Shown here piece by piece: positions 1 to 8,133 of a stretch of 64,000 nt of DNA. This stretch comes from Qipengyuania citrea (GTDB lineage Bacteria; Pseudomonadota; Alphaproteobacteria; Sphingomonadales; Sphingomonadaceae). Location of the stretch: NCBI RefSeq assembly GCF_009828015.1, contig NZ_WTYG01000004.1, positions 1 to 64,000 on the forward strand, given 5' to 3'. Under the pieces are notes generated by a model. That model saw nothing but the letters and a program-made list of their open reading frames with translations, was not told the DNA's origin and did not search any database. The first letter of the stretch is position 1; the number at the start of each line of letters is the position of its first letter. A program made the translations under genes and the position numbers.

Positions 1-1
1 A

Positions 2-121
2 GGGCGCGAAGCGGACATCACGAATGCTGAATTTGAAGAAGCTTGGGCTGCTGGACGCGAGCATCCTATAACCGGTTGTAAGTTCTTGCCGGTAGAGGTG
101 CTACTATGTCCAACTCACTAA
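2..121 (+). CDS. C-terminal fragment of an unknown protein (cut by window edge)
   Basis: An open frame enters from the left edge and stops with TAA at 119-121. The visible end reads as an acidic, helical 39-residue tail that includes NAEFEEAW and finishes CPTH. It overlaps the next gene by 16 bp, which suggests translational coupling in one operon. No family can be recognised from so short a piece, and the reading frame could be fortuitous. Confidence 0.3.
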   Translation, partial: GREADITNAEFEEAWAAGREHPITGCKFLPVEVLLCPTH

Positions 122-1119
122 CATCGATGCAGTCGGACCGTGTTCAGAAGATCGTATTAACAAACGATCGGATGAGCTTGCGCGCGTTTTGGGCAAACAC
201 TCAATCCCACGAGCATACTTTCCGCAAAGTCTTGCGTCGGATGGGTTTCGAACAATCCTTCCCAATAGAACTGGCAGGCGGTCACCGGTTCACAAATATA
301 GCCGTAAGTGTGCTCGACTTCCAGCAGGCATCTGGATCGGGACCTCGGCTGCTCATTCCGATAGATCCCCAGTCCCATCCGGACGAGCGCGCGATTGAGG
401 CATCGCTTGCCCGATCCATCGGACTGATGCTCGCGGACGCGGCGATGTACGATCAGATCTGGGTCGATACCTACAGCAAACTCCTGCCCCGGTTTGCAAA
501 GAGGCCGGAAGCTTCCTTGGAGCGGATGGATTTCGCGGAAGGGCCTCATGACGGCCTTATGCTGCATGCCGAGTTTCTTCGGCTCGATCACGATTTTTCG
601 ACAACCCGATCGAGGCGGATTGCTTCGGATATCGAAGAGCTGATCGAGGCGATTGACTTCGACCTTCGCGAACATGATCGCAATGTCGCTGCCCTGACAG
701 TTGACGAATCGGGATCTCATCAAAGAAAGATTACAGGTCTTACCGCCCATGTTCTCGAGCTCGCTGGCATCAGCCCGGACGACCTGCCGCTGCTCTTCAA
801 TGACGATGGTGATCAACCCTTCACATCGGTCGATGGCTCTCTCCCGTTTTCCGCGGGGCGGTTCTATTGGTTGAGAGGAACGCTCGAGTGCTCGCTCGAA
901 TTGCGCGAAAGCCGGTGCTGGATCGATGGCAAAAGGGTCATACTTTCGTACCCTTCCAATCTACCTGCGACAACCCTTTCGTCCTGTGTCGGACGGCCAC
1001 TATATACCTTGCTACAGATTGAAGGGTTGCAATTCGACGCGACTATAAAAAAGGCCCACGCGGCAAGGGATTGCATTGTAGTTGAGATCGAGATGCCCAA
1101 GGATGAATTCCCAGATTAA
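106..1119 (+). CDS. hypothetical protein, 337 aa
   Basis: A long frame with a ribosome-binding site (AGAGG, about 7 bases before the ATG at 106). The product is soluble-looking, without signal peptide or membrane segments, moderately acidic, with an Asp/Glu-rich helical stretch around residues 165-200 and a probable beta-rich C-terminal half. I recognise no catalytic motif. It starts inside the end of the preceding frame, so it is probably the last gene of an operon that begins outside the window. The following 600 bases hold no convincing gene. Confidence 0.6.
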   Translation: MSNSLTSMQSDRVQKIVLTNDRMSLRAFWANTQSHEHTFRKVLRRMGFEQSFPIELAGGHRFTNIAVSVLDFQQASGSGPRLLIPIDPQSHPDERAIEASLARSIGLMLADAAMYDQIWVDTYSKLLPRFAKRPEASLERMDFAEGPHDGLMLHAEFLRLDHDFSTTRSRRIASDIEELIEAIDFDLREHDRNVAALTVDESGSHQRKITGLTAHVLELAGISPDDLPLLFNDDGDQPFTSVDGSLPFSAGRFYWLRGTLECSLELRESRCWIDGKRVILSYPSNLPATTLSSCVGRPLYTLLQIEGLQFDATIKKAHAARDCIVVEIEMPKDEFPD

Positions 1120-1757
1120 TTCGGTTGAGAAATAAAGAATAAACTCCGTTGACAATCATGCAATACGCGGCCGTTCGATCACGAACAGGTTGAATTCAGC
1201 TACGCCTGGTTAGATCCCGGCTGTGAAAAAACGCCGAATTTCTGAAGTTAGACCGTTGCCGGACTGCCCACTGTTGAAATGGGCGTTTCGTGAAAGCATA
1301 CATTTCCTCACATTAATCGCGGCTGCTCGAGGCAGCAGCGATCAGGCTGTTCGCGGGTGAGGGGGAGACGAGCTCGGACGATGTCTAAAGCAGTGTTCGA
1401 CACAACTAAAAGCGGCAGTGCCTCCCGCGCCGCTCCGGTTGTGGCCTCCTGCGCGGCTGCCGCATGCCAAATAGATTTGGCTAACGGCATCTTCAGGCAT
1501 GCGGCCAGAAATCGGAACTGGAAGAGCATGCTGAAACGTTGCGCTTACCGGCGCCGGGCGCGCTCCCTCGATCTCGCATTCGAACGGGCGCTCGACGCGG
1601 TCGAAAAATGGATCGGCGAAATGAAGATCAGATAGGCAATAGAAGGCAACATAGCAGTCGCTGCGAGACAGGGCACAAGCAGGCTTTCCGCTAATGCAAC
1701 GAAATATATCTGAAAAGCTGATCCGTTGTGTCCATATCTCTGTTGAAGGAGGCTGCA
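1120..1757. other. 638-bp stretch without a convincing gene
   Basis: Base composition is lower in GC than in the neighbouring genes. A short palindrome, GCTGCTCGAGGCAGC, lies near 1322-1336. A possible 84-residue plus-strand frame (ATG 1381 to stop 1635) is rich in Ala and Arg, resembles nothing I know, and has only a distant purine run as ribosome-binding site, so I do not call it a gene. Otherwise I see nothing in this stretch. Confidence 0.4.
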
Positions 1758-2369
1758 ATGCGAAAAGTGCGCGAAAAGATCATGGCCCGGGCAATGATCA
1801 GCAGAAGCTGTGCGAACTTCCTTTCCGACGTCGATGTCAAGCCGGGGATCGCTCAGTCCGGAGGTGCCTTGAACAAGCATCAGCACCATAAGATAAGGTT
1901 TCGGTCCAAGTACGACTGTTGGTCAGAAACGGATATCGTGCTCGAAAAACGGGGCTCGTTATTAGCTGGATCTATGGAGCATGCACGGTTCGCAAAACGA
2001 GCAACGCTCGACCTCGAGTACAGGTGGTTTCGCTTCCGTGAAAGCAGGAATGGCTTTTCCATGCTTGCAATCTGGGACAAGGAGCTTCCCGCGACGATCT
2101 GTGCTGCGGGCTCCTCGGGGAACTACCGTTTGCTTGAACTGGTAGATTTTTCCGATTTCAAACCCTTGTTCTTCGTGCGTTCGAACCCGGTAGTCCATTC
2201 CTTGAAAAATGTTACGAGAATGCGCCGTAACCCCGAGATGCAGAGGTCTGGAGGGGAGCGACGGCGATGTAAAGCTCTTCTCGTTACCATGAAGGATGAA
2301 TGGTCGAAGAGTTTTTGGGGCTATTGGTCTCCGGAAAAGGGCTACCTATCGACCATGGACGCTCCTTGA
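1758..2369 (+). CDS. hypothetical protein, 203 aa
   Basis: The start is set at ATG 1758 because a strong GGAGG sits 7 bases upstream. The product is basic at the N terminus, rich in aromatic residues (DLEYRWFRFRESRNGF in the middle) and has no signal peptide or membrane segment. I recognise no family. Codon use is less GC-biased than in the metal genes further right, which fits recently acquired accessory DNA. A spurious frame cannot be excluded. Confidence 0.35.
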   Translation: MRKVREKIMARAMISRSCANFLSDVDVKPGIAQSGGALNKHQHHKIRFRSKYDCWSETDIVLEKRGSLLAGSMEHARFAKRATLDLEYRWFRFRESRNGFSMLAIWDKELPATICAAGSSGNYRLLELVDFSDFKPLFFVRSNPVVHSLKNVTRMRRNPEMQRSGGERRRCKALLVTMKDEWSKSFWGYWSPEKGYLSTMDAP

Positions 2370-2917
2370 GCGAGAGCGAGAGCGCGACGCGAGAACAATT
2401 AGTGCATAATTTTATGTAAGTGCCTGAGAATGAATCCGGCAGCCCGATTATTCGTGCAGTTCTTAATCGAATAAGTCGACGTCAGCATGCGATCTGTTGA
2501 TTTCCATCGATTGCATTTTTCGCAATGAGCGGTTGGTCGCATTGCACCAGGTTGTGTCCGGCTACACTCGCACGGATAAATGCTGTGGAAAGCGGTCGAG
2601 AATGGCGGGAAGTGGGCCTATTGTGTTGAAAAACTCGGCCTGACCCGATCCGCAGCCGATTTTCCGTAATAATCATTCAACGGGAGAAGGTGTCTTGAGG
2701 TAATGATGCAGGCATGAGCTCTTATGAGTTTTAATATTTCCCCCCGAAGGTGCCTGCGGAGTTTTTCAACACAATAGGGCCGGAAGCGGACTGTCAGCTT
2801 CGCAGCTAAAAAAGGTCCGGACAGACGTTCCTGCCAGGCACAAAACGATGTCGATCATCGCAAAAAACCGAAGGAGAAGCGGAGACGATATGGGGCGGTA
2901 TCGGCCTGATCAGATGC
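2370..2917. other. 548-bp intergenic region containing a MITE-like element
   Basis: No gene is seen here. The region holds the first MITE-like element (2614-2781). After it come sequences of the AGCGGAC/GTCCGG type that recur in other intergenic regions of this window (near 6885, 7924-7965 and 8100). The 3' end of the histidine kinase gene begins at 2918 on the opposite strand. Confidence 0.5.
2614..2781 (+). mobile_element. MITE-like element, copy 1 (168 bp)
   Basis: The element is bounded by terminal inverted repeats of about 23 bp whose outer part reads GGSCSTATTGTGTTGAAA on both ends; the inner 20 bp (2617-2636 and 2759-2778) are perfect inverted copies. It carries no reading frame for a transposase. 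A second copy of the same length lies inverted at 16596-16763 with only a few substitutions, which shows that this is a mobile repeat. No clear target-site duplication is seen at either copy. The parent transposon family cannot be assigned by eye. Confidence 0.8.
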
Positions 2918-4093
2918 TCAAGTCTTGCCTTCAGCAAACGCTCCCGGAAATTCGATACGGGTGTGAAAGCCTTCGTCGCTGCCCGTCTCGATGGTGCCGG
3001 ATAAACGCGCGGTCATCGCTCGGATCATACGCCAGCCTAGGGAATCCGATCGCTCGGGCTTGACGTCTTCGGATAGGCCGACGCCATCATCCTTCACGGT
3101 CAAGACCCAGCGCTTCATGTTGTCCTCGTCGCTTTCCCGCTCGAAACTCACGTCGATGCGCCCGTTCTTCCTATTCTCGAACGCGTGTTTGTAGGCGTTC
3201 GTGATAAGTTCGTTGACGATTAGCCCCAAATCGATTCCTGCACTGCCGGAAACGCTAACCTCATCTCCGAACACGGAGATCGCGATGTCGAGCTCATCGT
3301 TGGAAAACGCATCCTGCGCGTGATTCGCCACGGTTTCGAGCAAGGGGACGAGCGCAATCCGGTCGGCCAGATTGGCGCGCTGAAGTTCCTGATGGACCTT
3401 GGCAACCGACAGTACGCGCGATTCGAGTTGCGCCATCGCCTGGCGTGTCTCTTCTGATTGCGCACCTCGCTTGCTGAGCTGGATGAAGCTCACGATAAGA
3501 GCGAGGTTGTTGCCGGTGCGATGATGGACCTCATCGATTAGCAATTCGCGTTCGGCCATGGCTTCGGCCAGTTCGCGGTTCTGCCGCGACAATTCGGCCA
3601 AGGGATCGGTGGAACTGAGTTCAGCGATACTGGCCATCACTCGCTCGCCAAGCTCGGATTCCTCCTCGGAGGCCGATGGTAGTTTAAACGCCAGTTCCGC
3701 TCGCGTCCCGTTTTTTGAGGTGTCCAGGTCGAACTTGTCGGCTAGCCGCTGAACGCCCGTGAGACCGAGCCCCATCCCTTGCGCGCGAGTGCCGCCAGAT
3801 TGAGCCTTGAAGGGTCGGCGTCCTTTCACGAAATCCGCGCCTTTGGGCAGGCCCTCACCTTGATCGATGACCCGCACCACCAGCCAGCAGAGGTCGGTTT
3901 CCGGTCGAATGGCGAAATGCGCCCGACCTCCACCGCCATATTGCAGGGCGTTGCGGGCGATCTCGAGCACGGCGGTGACGACGCGCGTCTTGGCGAAGCT
4001 TGCCAGCCCGCAGGTGTCGGCGATCACACCAGTGACTTGGCGGATGCGAGCGATGTCCGGCTCGGCAGCAATCCTTACGCTCAGCAAATCCAT
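2918..4093 (-). CDS. sensor histidine kinase with N-terminal RsbT/RsbW-like ATPase domain and C-terminal HisKA_2 kinase
   Basis: The product has two separate GHKL ATPase folds. Residues about 1-130 resemble RsbT/RsbW: N-box EIARNALQYGGGG, then DQGEGLP and QGMGLGLTGVQRLAD. A HisKA_2-type phosphoacceptor box follows (EVHHRTGNNLALI, His near residue 190) and a second ATPase domain (VNELITNAYKHAF, DDGVGL). No membrane segment or sensory domain is present, so input must come from partner proteins. The ATG at 4093 is chosen because it lies one base after the stop of the upstream phosphatase gene; a longer frame to 4141 overlaps that gene. In alphaproteobacteria, HisKA_2/HWE kinases often feed the PhyR-NepR-EcfG stress pathway. 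That output is inferred here. Confidence 0.85.
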   Translation of the reverse strand: MDLLSVRIAAEPDIARIRQVTGVIADTCGLASFAKTRVVTAVLEIARNALQYGGGGRAHFAIRPETDLCWLVVRVIDQGEGLPKGADFVKGRRPFKAQSGGTRAQGMGLGLTGVQRLADKFDLDTSKNGTRAELAFKLPSASEEESELGERVMASIAELSSTDPLAELSRQNRELAEAMAERELLIDEVHHRTGNNLALIVSFIQLSKRGAQSEETRQAMAQLESRVLSVAKVHQELQRANLADRIALVPLLETVANHAQDAFSNDELDIAISVFGDEVSVSGSAGIDLGLIVNELITNAYKHAFENRKNGRIDVSFERESDEDNMKRWVLTVKDDGVGLSEDVKPERSDSLGWRMIRAMTARLSGTIETGSDEGFHTRIEFPGAFAEGKT

Positions 4094-4094
4094 T

Positions 4095-5096
4095 CTAGAG
4101 TGTCCTCGCCTGCGATACGCGAGACACGATAATGCTCGCATCGTCCCGCCCGCGAAGATTGTTGGCCATTAGGTCCGCCGCAATCACGGGGGCGCTGCGC
4201 TGTAGGAGAGTAGCTTGCGTGTCGAGTGAGCGGAGCGTGTTGAGCCCATCGGAATGCATAACGAGTATCGCGTTCTTTTCGAGCTCTACTGTCTCCTGAT
4301 GCGGCGTCGTCAGGCGTCCTCCGAGCAAACCGTCGCGAACAACGAGCCGACGCACCGTTTTGCCCTGCACAATTAGCGTGCTGATGTTGCCGATACCTGC
4401 ATAGCGCAGGCGGCCATGTGACCGATCCAGCGCAACGACCGCGCCTACCGCCCCACGCGTATCCTGCAGAGCATTGCCAACCTGCAGCAGAATTTCGGCA
4501 GGGTCATCACCTTTTGCGGCAAGAAAGGATTTCTTCGCTGCGGCCGCAGCCCCAGCGGCTTTGACCCCGTGCCCTAGCCCATCGGCAATGAAATAGAAGC
4601 ATTCGTCATGGCTCGATCGCACCGCGACGATATCACCGCAACGCCGCTCTCCCGGAAAAGCGAGCTTGAAACCCGCGTGATCGACCGGATCGGCCTGCCG
4701 TATCGTCTGCCGCCGGAACTCTGCGGCAACGACGGTGCGGCCCGGCTCGCTGAAGATATCTAAACGATCTGACAGACGTTTAATCGCTCCGAGCCCGGTT
4801 CCGGCAGAACCCTTCGTCGTCTCTCCGTCGCGCATCATCCGGTCTACACGGCCGATCCCCGGGCCCTCGTCGTGCCCCACGATGTGGAGACGTTCGAGCG
4901 CGGGCGCGCCGAAGATTTCGACCAGGATCTGCCCGCCCCCTCCATGGCGAAGGATATTCTGCGCGATCTCGGTCGCCACGATCGCCGCGTGCTCGACCTT
5001 GGTCGAGTGCAAGCCCATCGCGTTCGCAGTGCGACGAGCTCTCCGCCGTGCTTCCGCGACGGCGCTCGTTTCCCTCACTTTTAACCAACCGATCAT
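4095..5096 (-). CDS. RsbT-like ATPase fused to a SpoIIE-type (PP2C) phosphatase, RsbX/RsbU-like
   Basis: The N-terminal 130 residues form an anti-sigma-factor-type GHKL domain (EIAQNILRHGGGG, DEGPGIG, GTGLGAIKRLSDRLD). Residues from about 140 form a SpoIIE-like serine phosphatase, with GDIVAVR, ADGLGHG and MHSDGL carrying the metal-binding Asp residues. This pairing of kinase-like and phosphatase domains fits the resetting arm of a stressosome, removing phosphate from STAS proteins, as RsbX does in Bacillus. The ATG at 5096 overlaps the rsbT stop in an ATGA; a GTG 12 bases upstream is the alternative. It is co-transcribed with the kinase gene downstream. Confidence 0.85.
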   Translation of the reverse strand: MIGWLKVRETSAVAEARRRARRTANAMGLHSTKVEHAAIVATEIAQNILRHGGGGQILVEIFGAPALERLHIVGHDEGPGIGRVDRMMRDGETTKGSAGTGLGAIKRLSDRLDIFSEPGRTVVAAEFRRQTIRQADPVDHAGFKLAFPGERRCGDIVAVRSSHDECFYFIADGLGHGVKAAGAAAAAKKSFLAAKGDDPAEILLQVGNALQDTRGAVGAVVALDRSHGRLRYAGIGNISTLIVQGKTVRRLVVRDGLLGGRLTTPHQETVELEKNAILVMHSDGLNTLRSLDTQATLLQRSAPVIAADLMANNLRGRDDASIIVSRVSQARTL

Positions 5097-5512
5097 CGCA
5101 GGCTGCACGCTCCGATCATTCGCACCGTGGTGCCCTTTCCCGGCGAACTATCGATAGCGAACGTTTTAGAGAGGCGTTTGGCTCCGCCGAGCCCGCGCCC
5201 CATGCTTCCTCGACGTGTTGTGAACCCATCAGCCATTGCGGCATCGATATCTTCGATACCTTTTCCGCAATCACGACATTCGATCCCAACCTGACGCTTA
5301 TTGGGCATAGCGTAGATCGCCAGCGTCCCACCGCCCGCATGGGTCAAGGCGTTGCGCACCACTTCGCTCACTGCGGTCACGAAGCGCGTCTGCATTAACT
5401 CGCTACTGCCGCACTCCTTCATTGCGTCTGCGACCCGCGACCTAGCCCGCACCACATCACGATCCTGTTCGAGTTCGATCGTCGCGATCCTATCAGCCTC
5501 GTCGAAGACCAT
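5093..5512 (-). CDS. rsbT: RsbT-like serine/threonine kinase (stressosome switch kinase)
   Basis: 139 aa, the usual RsbT length. GHKL ATPase motifs are clear: N-box EVVRNALTHAGGG near residue 50, then RDCGKGIEDID and SMGRGLGGAKRLSKTF. In stressosomes RsbT is held by RsbR/RsbS and, on stress, phosphorylates their STAS domains and leaves to activate an output partner. The ATG at 5512 overlaps the rsbS end by 20 bp, which indicates tight translational coupling. The usual Bacillus output gene rsbU is absent; its place is taken by the ATPase-phosphatase and HisKA_2 kinase genes downstream. Confidence 0.9.
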   Translation of the reverse strand: MVFDEADRIATIELEQDRDVVRARSRVADAMKECGSSELMQTRFVTAVSEVVRNALTHAGGGTLAIYAMPNKRQVGIECRDCGKGIEDIDAAMADGFTTRRGSMGRGLGGAKRLSKTFAIDSSPGKGTTVRMIGACSLR

Positions 5513-5870
5513 CGATCAGGCCGGACTGGCGCATCTTGTCCAACGCATGGGACAGGGTGAGCGCCGTATGGTTTTCGGGAAGATACATGCCGAGTTCGAC
5601 CAATGTCATTGCTACAGCCGGACGCATGCCGACCACGTAGGTTTCAGCATCTAGTAGACGGGCGACGCTGGTCAGCTGGGCGAGCACGCGGCCAACGAAG
5701 GTATCGACGATTTCCAGTGCCGAGATATCGACCACCACCCCGCGACACTCGGTATCAGCAATGCGCTTCGACAGCGCCTCCTGCAGGTCGATGATATCGG
5801 TATCGGTGATATCGCTGGTGATCGAGACCAGCAGAACGCCTTCTACGGCATAGATCGCGGCGGCATTCAC
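5493..5870 (-). CDS. rsbS: RsbS-like single STAS-domain protein (stressosome scaffold)
   Basis: A 125-aa stand-alone STAS domain. The signature VVVDISALEIVDTFVGR at residues 45-61 carries Thr57 at the position of the Ser59 phosphosite of Bacillus RsbS, a conservative Ser/Thr swap that can still be phosphorylated. A second STAS loop reads VGMRPAVAMTLVELGM. The start is a GTG at 5870 that overlaps the rsbR stop as GTGA. With RsbR it should form the stressosome core that sequesters RsbT. Confidence 0.9.
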   Translation of the reverse strand: MNAAAIYAVEGVLLVSITSDITDTDIIDLQEALSKRIADTECRGVVVDISALEIVDTFVGRVLAQLTSVARLLDAETYVVGMRPAVAMTLVELGMYLPENHTALTLSHALDKMRQSGLIDGLRRG

Positions 5871-6757
5871 TTCGCGTTCCGCTTATCGTCGTTGATCGGG
5901 CGGATCGCCACACCGACCGAGGTCAGCGCGTCCATCAGGGCACTACGTAGCGACGAGCGTGTGCGGACTTCGCCTACATCCACGCCCAGTTCGACCATCG
6001 TCTGCGCGATCTTCGGGCTAATTCCGCTGATGATGCAGCGCGCGCCCATCAGGCGTACGGCGGCGGCGGTGCGCAGCAGATGCTGGGCGACCTGAGTATC
6101 GACGGTCTTGACGCCGGTAATATCGACGATGACGACTTCGGCCTGCCGCTCGACAATAGCCTGCAACAGGCTTTCCATCACCTCTTGTGCACGCAGGCTG
6201 TCCAACGTGCCGATCAGCGGCAGGGTTAGCACCTTGTCCCACAGTTCCACGACCGGCGTGGACAGCTCCATCATCTCGTCGCGCTGACGCTCGATCACCT
6301 GCTCGCGTTCGGCGATAAAAACCTCGTTCGAGTAGATCGCGAATGCATCAATCGCCTTCGAAAGAAGCAGAACCTCTTCAATCAATCGTTCCGGATCGCT
6401 TTCGAGCTTTTCGGTGAGACGCTCGAACAGCGGGGTCTTGAGCGCCAAGATGAGCGCCGCCATTTCTCCCGGCAACACGCCGCGCTCGACACGCTCGTGC
6501 GTGATCTCCGACAAAATACCGCGCAGGTCGGCCCAGTGTTCGTCCTGCAGGTCGAACTCACCATCCTTCGAAGCGTCGCGCACGCCAAGGCGGAAGGATC
6601 GCAGCAGGCTGGCCGCCTGGTCGCGCTCTTCTTTTTCGGAAAACAGGTCGATGCGCTTCGCGCCGTCCTCGTCGGCCTGCTCAATCCAGTCAGCCAGGAT
6701 GCCTTCGGCATCTTCTTTAAGGACTTCGAGGGTGGTTTCGAGTATTTTATCAGGCAT
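5867..6757 (-). CDS. rsbR: RsbR-like stressosome sensor (N-terminal globin-like domain plus STAS)
   Basis: About 296 aa, matching RsbR length. The N-terminal 150 residues are all-helical, as expected for the non-haem globin sensor fold of RsbR proteins, followed by a linker helix (EREQVIERQRDEMMELSTPVVELWDKVLTLPLIGTLD is split across about residues 155-190) and a C-terminal STAS domain with VVIVDITGVKTVDTQVAQHLL near residue 215. Thr residues in the STAS domain take the place of the phosphorylated Thr205 region of Bacillus RsbR. The ATG at 6757 is preferred over a GTG at 6763 because CTGGAG lies 5 bases before it. First gene of the five-gene stressosome operon. Confidence 0.9.
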   Translation of the reverse strand: MPDKILETTLEVLKEDAEGILADWIEQADEDGAKRIDLFSEKEERDQAASLLRSFRLGVRDASKDGEFDLQDEHWADLRGILSEITHERVERGVLPGEMAALILALKTPLFERLTEKLESDPERLIEEVLLLSKAIDAFAIYSNEVFIAEREQVIERQRDEMMELSTPVVELWDKVLTLPLIGTLDSLRAQEVMESLLQAIVERQAEVVIVDITGVKTVDTQVAQHLLRTAAAVRLMGARCIISGISPKIAQTMVELGVDVGEVRTRSSLRSALMDALTSVGVAIRPINDDKRNAK

Positions 6758-7107
6758 ATCCACTCCAGATTTCCGCTTCGTTCAAGCGCTTAGACAAAAC
6801 GGCTCGAAGAGGAAAGGTTGACGAACTTGCTTCAGCTTTTGGGCCGCAAGCAGTCAGTCCGTTTCTATTCGGCGAAGCGCAGAAAGCGGACATTCCGATC
6901 AATCCAATCGCGGACCTGCCGCTGATCCTTACCACCTAATGAAAAGCGTCCGTTCATTGTGCATCCACCGCCCACCAGGTAACGGAAGCCGATGAAGTTC
7001 ATTAATCTCAATCGCGCCTCAGCTTTTCCGCTTAGCTGATCTTGCCGGTTTTCCGGCTCGTGAAGCGGCAATGCCGCTCGATTCTACGCGCCTAATTGAG
7101 AGATATC
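6758..7107. other. 350-bp divergent intergenic region between rsbR and a dioxygenase-like gene
   Basis: It contains the promoters of two divergent units, but I can name no regulator site. No obvious GGAAC/GTT EcfG-type promoter is seen ahead of rsbR. Sequences of the AAGCGGACATTCCG type near 6885-6900 match other non-coding stretches of the window and look like decayed repeats. Confidence 0.4.
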
Positions 7108-7902
7108 ATGGAAACTAAACTCGATCCTGCGCTTGGCGCAGATGAGATAGCGCGCTTCGTTCGCGACGGCTTCGTTCGGGTGGATGCGGCATTCTCGGCA
7201 GAGACTGCCGCAGATGCTCGCGCCATCTTGTGGGCGGCCACAGGATACGATCCTGCTGACTCGGCGACCTGGGCTCAGCCCATTGTTCGGCTCGATCAGT
7301 TCGATCAAAGTCCATTTCGCAAGGCCGCGAACACAGCCGTTTTGCATAGCGCGTTCGACCAGCTTGTCGGTAAAGGTCGGTGGCTGCCCCGGGATGGGCT
7401 CGGCACATTTCCTGTCCGGTTCCCCTCTTCCGAAGAACCGGGAGACGATGGCTGGCACATCGATGTCAGCTTCGGTTACGAGGAACCGGACTTCATGGAT
7501 TGGCGGGCCAATGTGCAGAGCAAAGGCCGCGCCCTGCTCCTGCTGTTCCTGTTTTCGGATGTTGGTGCCGACGATGCCCCCACCCGCATTCGGGTCGGAT
7601 CGCATATCGACATAGCGCAACAACTCGCGCCCGCCGGGGAAGCTGGCCTCACCCTTCGCGAACTCGCATCGGACGGATTTGCGGGATCCGCCCATTGCCG
7701 GGAGGAACTGGCAACGGGTCCAGCCGGCACGGTATATCTATGCCATCCATTCCTGGTGCATTCAGCACAGAAGCATCGTGGAAAGGAACCGCGCTTCATG
7801 GCGCAACCACCGCTGCTACCGCGCGAACCGATCTGTCTCGAACGGCCAGACGATGATTACTCCCCGGTCGAGCAAGCTATCCGGCGGGCTTTGGTCAAGT
7901 GA
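7108..7902 (+). CDS. phytanoyl-CoA dioxygenase (PhyH) family protein
   Basis: 264 aa. A probable Fe(II)/2-oxoglutarate-dependent oxygenase: HIDVS at residues 117-121 gives the HxD pair, and CHPFLVHSAQKHRGKEPRF near residues 212-230 provides the distal iron His and the 2-oxoglutarate-binding Arg. The substrate is unknown; the PhyH family covers fatty acyl-CoA and many small metabolites. ATG 7108 follows a GAGAG; an in-frame TTG at 7096 is less likely. It stands alone, followed by a perfect-stem hairpin. Confidence 0.75.
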   Translation: METKLDPALGADEIARFVRDGFVRVDAAFSAETAADARAILWAATGYDPADSATWAQPIVRLDQFDQSPFRKAANTAVLHSAFDQLVGKGRWLPRDGLGTFPVRFPSSEEPGDDGWHIDVSFGYEEPDFMDWRANVQSKGRALLLLFLFSDVGADDAPTRIRVGSHIDIAQQLAPAGEAGLTLRELASDGFAGSAHCREELATGPAGTVYLCHPFLVHSAQKHRGKEPRFMAQPPLLPREPICLERPDDDYSPVEQAIRRALVK

Positions 7903-7923
7903 CAGGCATATTTTGAAGAGTTG

Positions 7924-7965
7924 GTCCGTCCGCTAGGATGGAAAAGTTCCATGTAGCGGACGGAC
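7924..7965. repeat. long inverted repeat / hairpin
   Basis: Two 12-bp arms (GTCCGTCCGCTA and its exact complement at 7954-7965) enclose a second 6-bp stem (ATGGAA/TTCCAT) with a three-base loop, so nearly the whole 42 bp can fold. It follows the dioxygenase gene by 21 bp and may end its transcript, but no T-run follows. The GTCCGCT sequence recurs in other intergenic spots of the window, so it may equally be a palindromic repeat family. Confidence 0.6.
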
Positions 7966-8133
7966 TGCTTCACACCCATGTTGCTGCTGTCCCGACGATC
8001 TTCGGACGATCCTGAAACCGGGCGTCAGCGGCGGATCGGGTCTTTGGTCCGGAATTGGGCCGCTAGCGGTCTGTCCGGTTTTGAACATGATTTGAGTTGA
8101 AGCGGACATCCATCCGTGCAGATTTAAGACCGA

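Noticed and set aside
7924-7965. Hairpin as a proven Rho-independent terminator
   Set aside because: The stem is excellent but no T-run follows on either strand, so I list it only as an inverted repeat.
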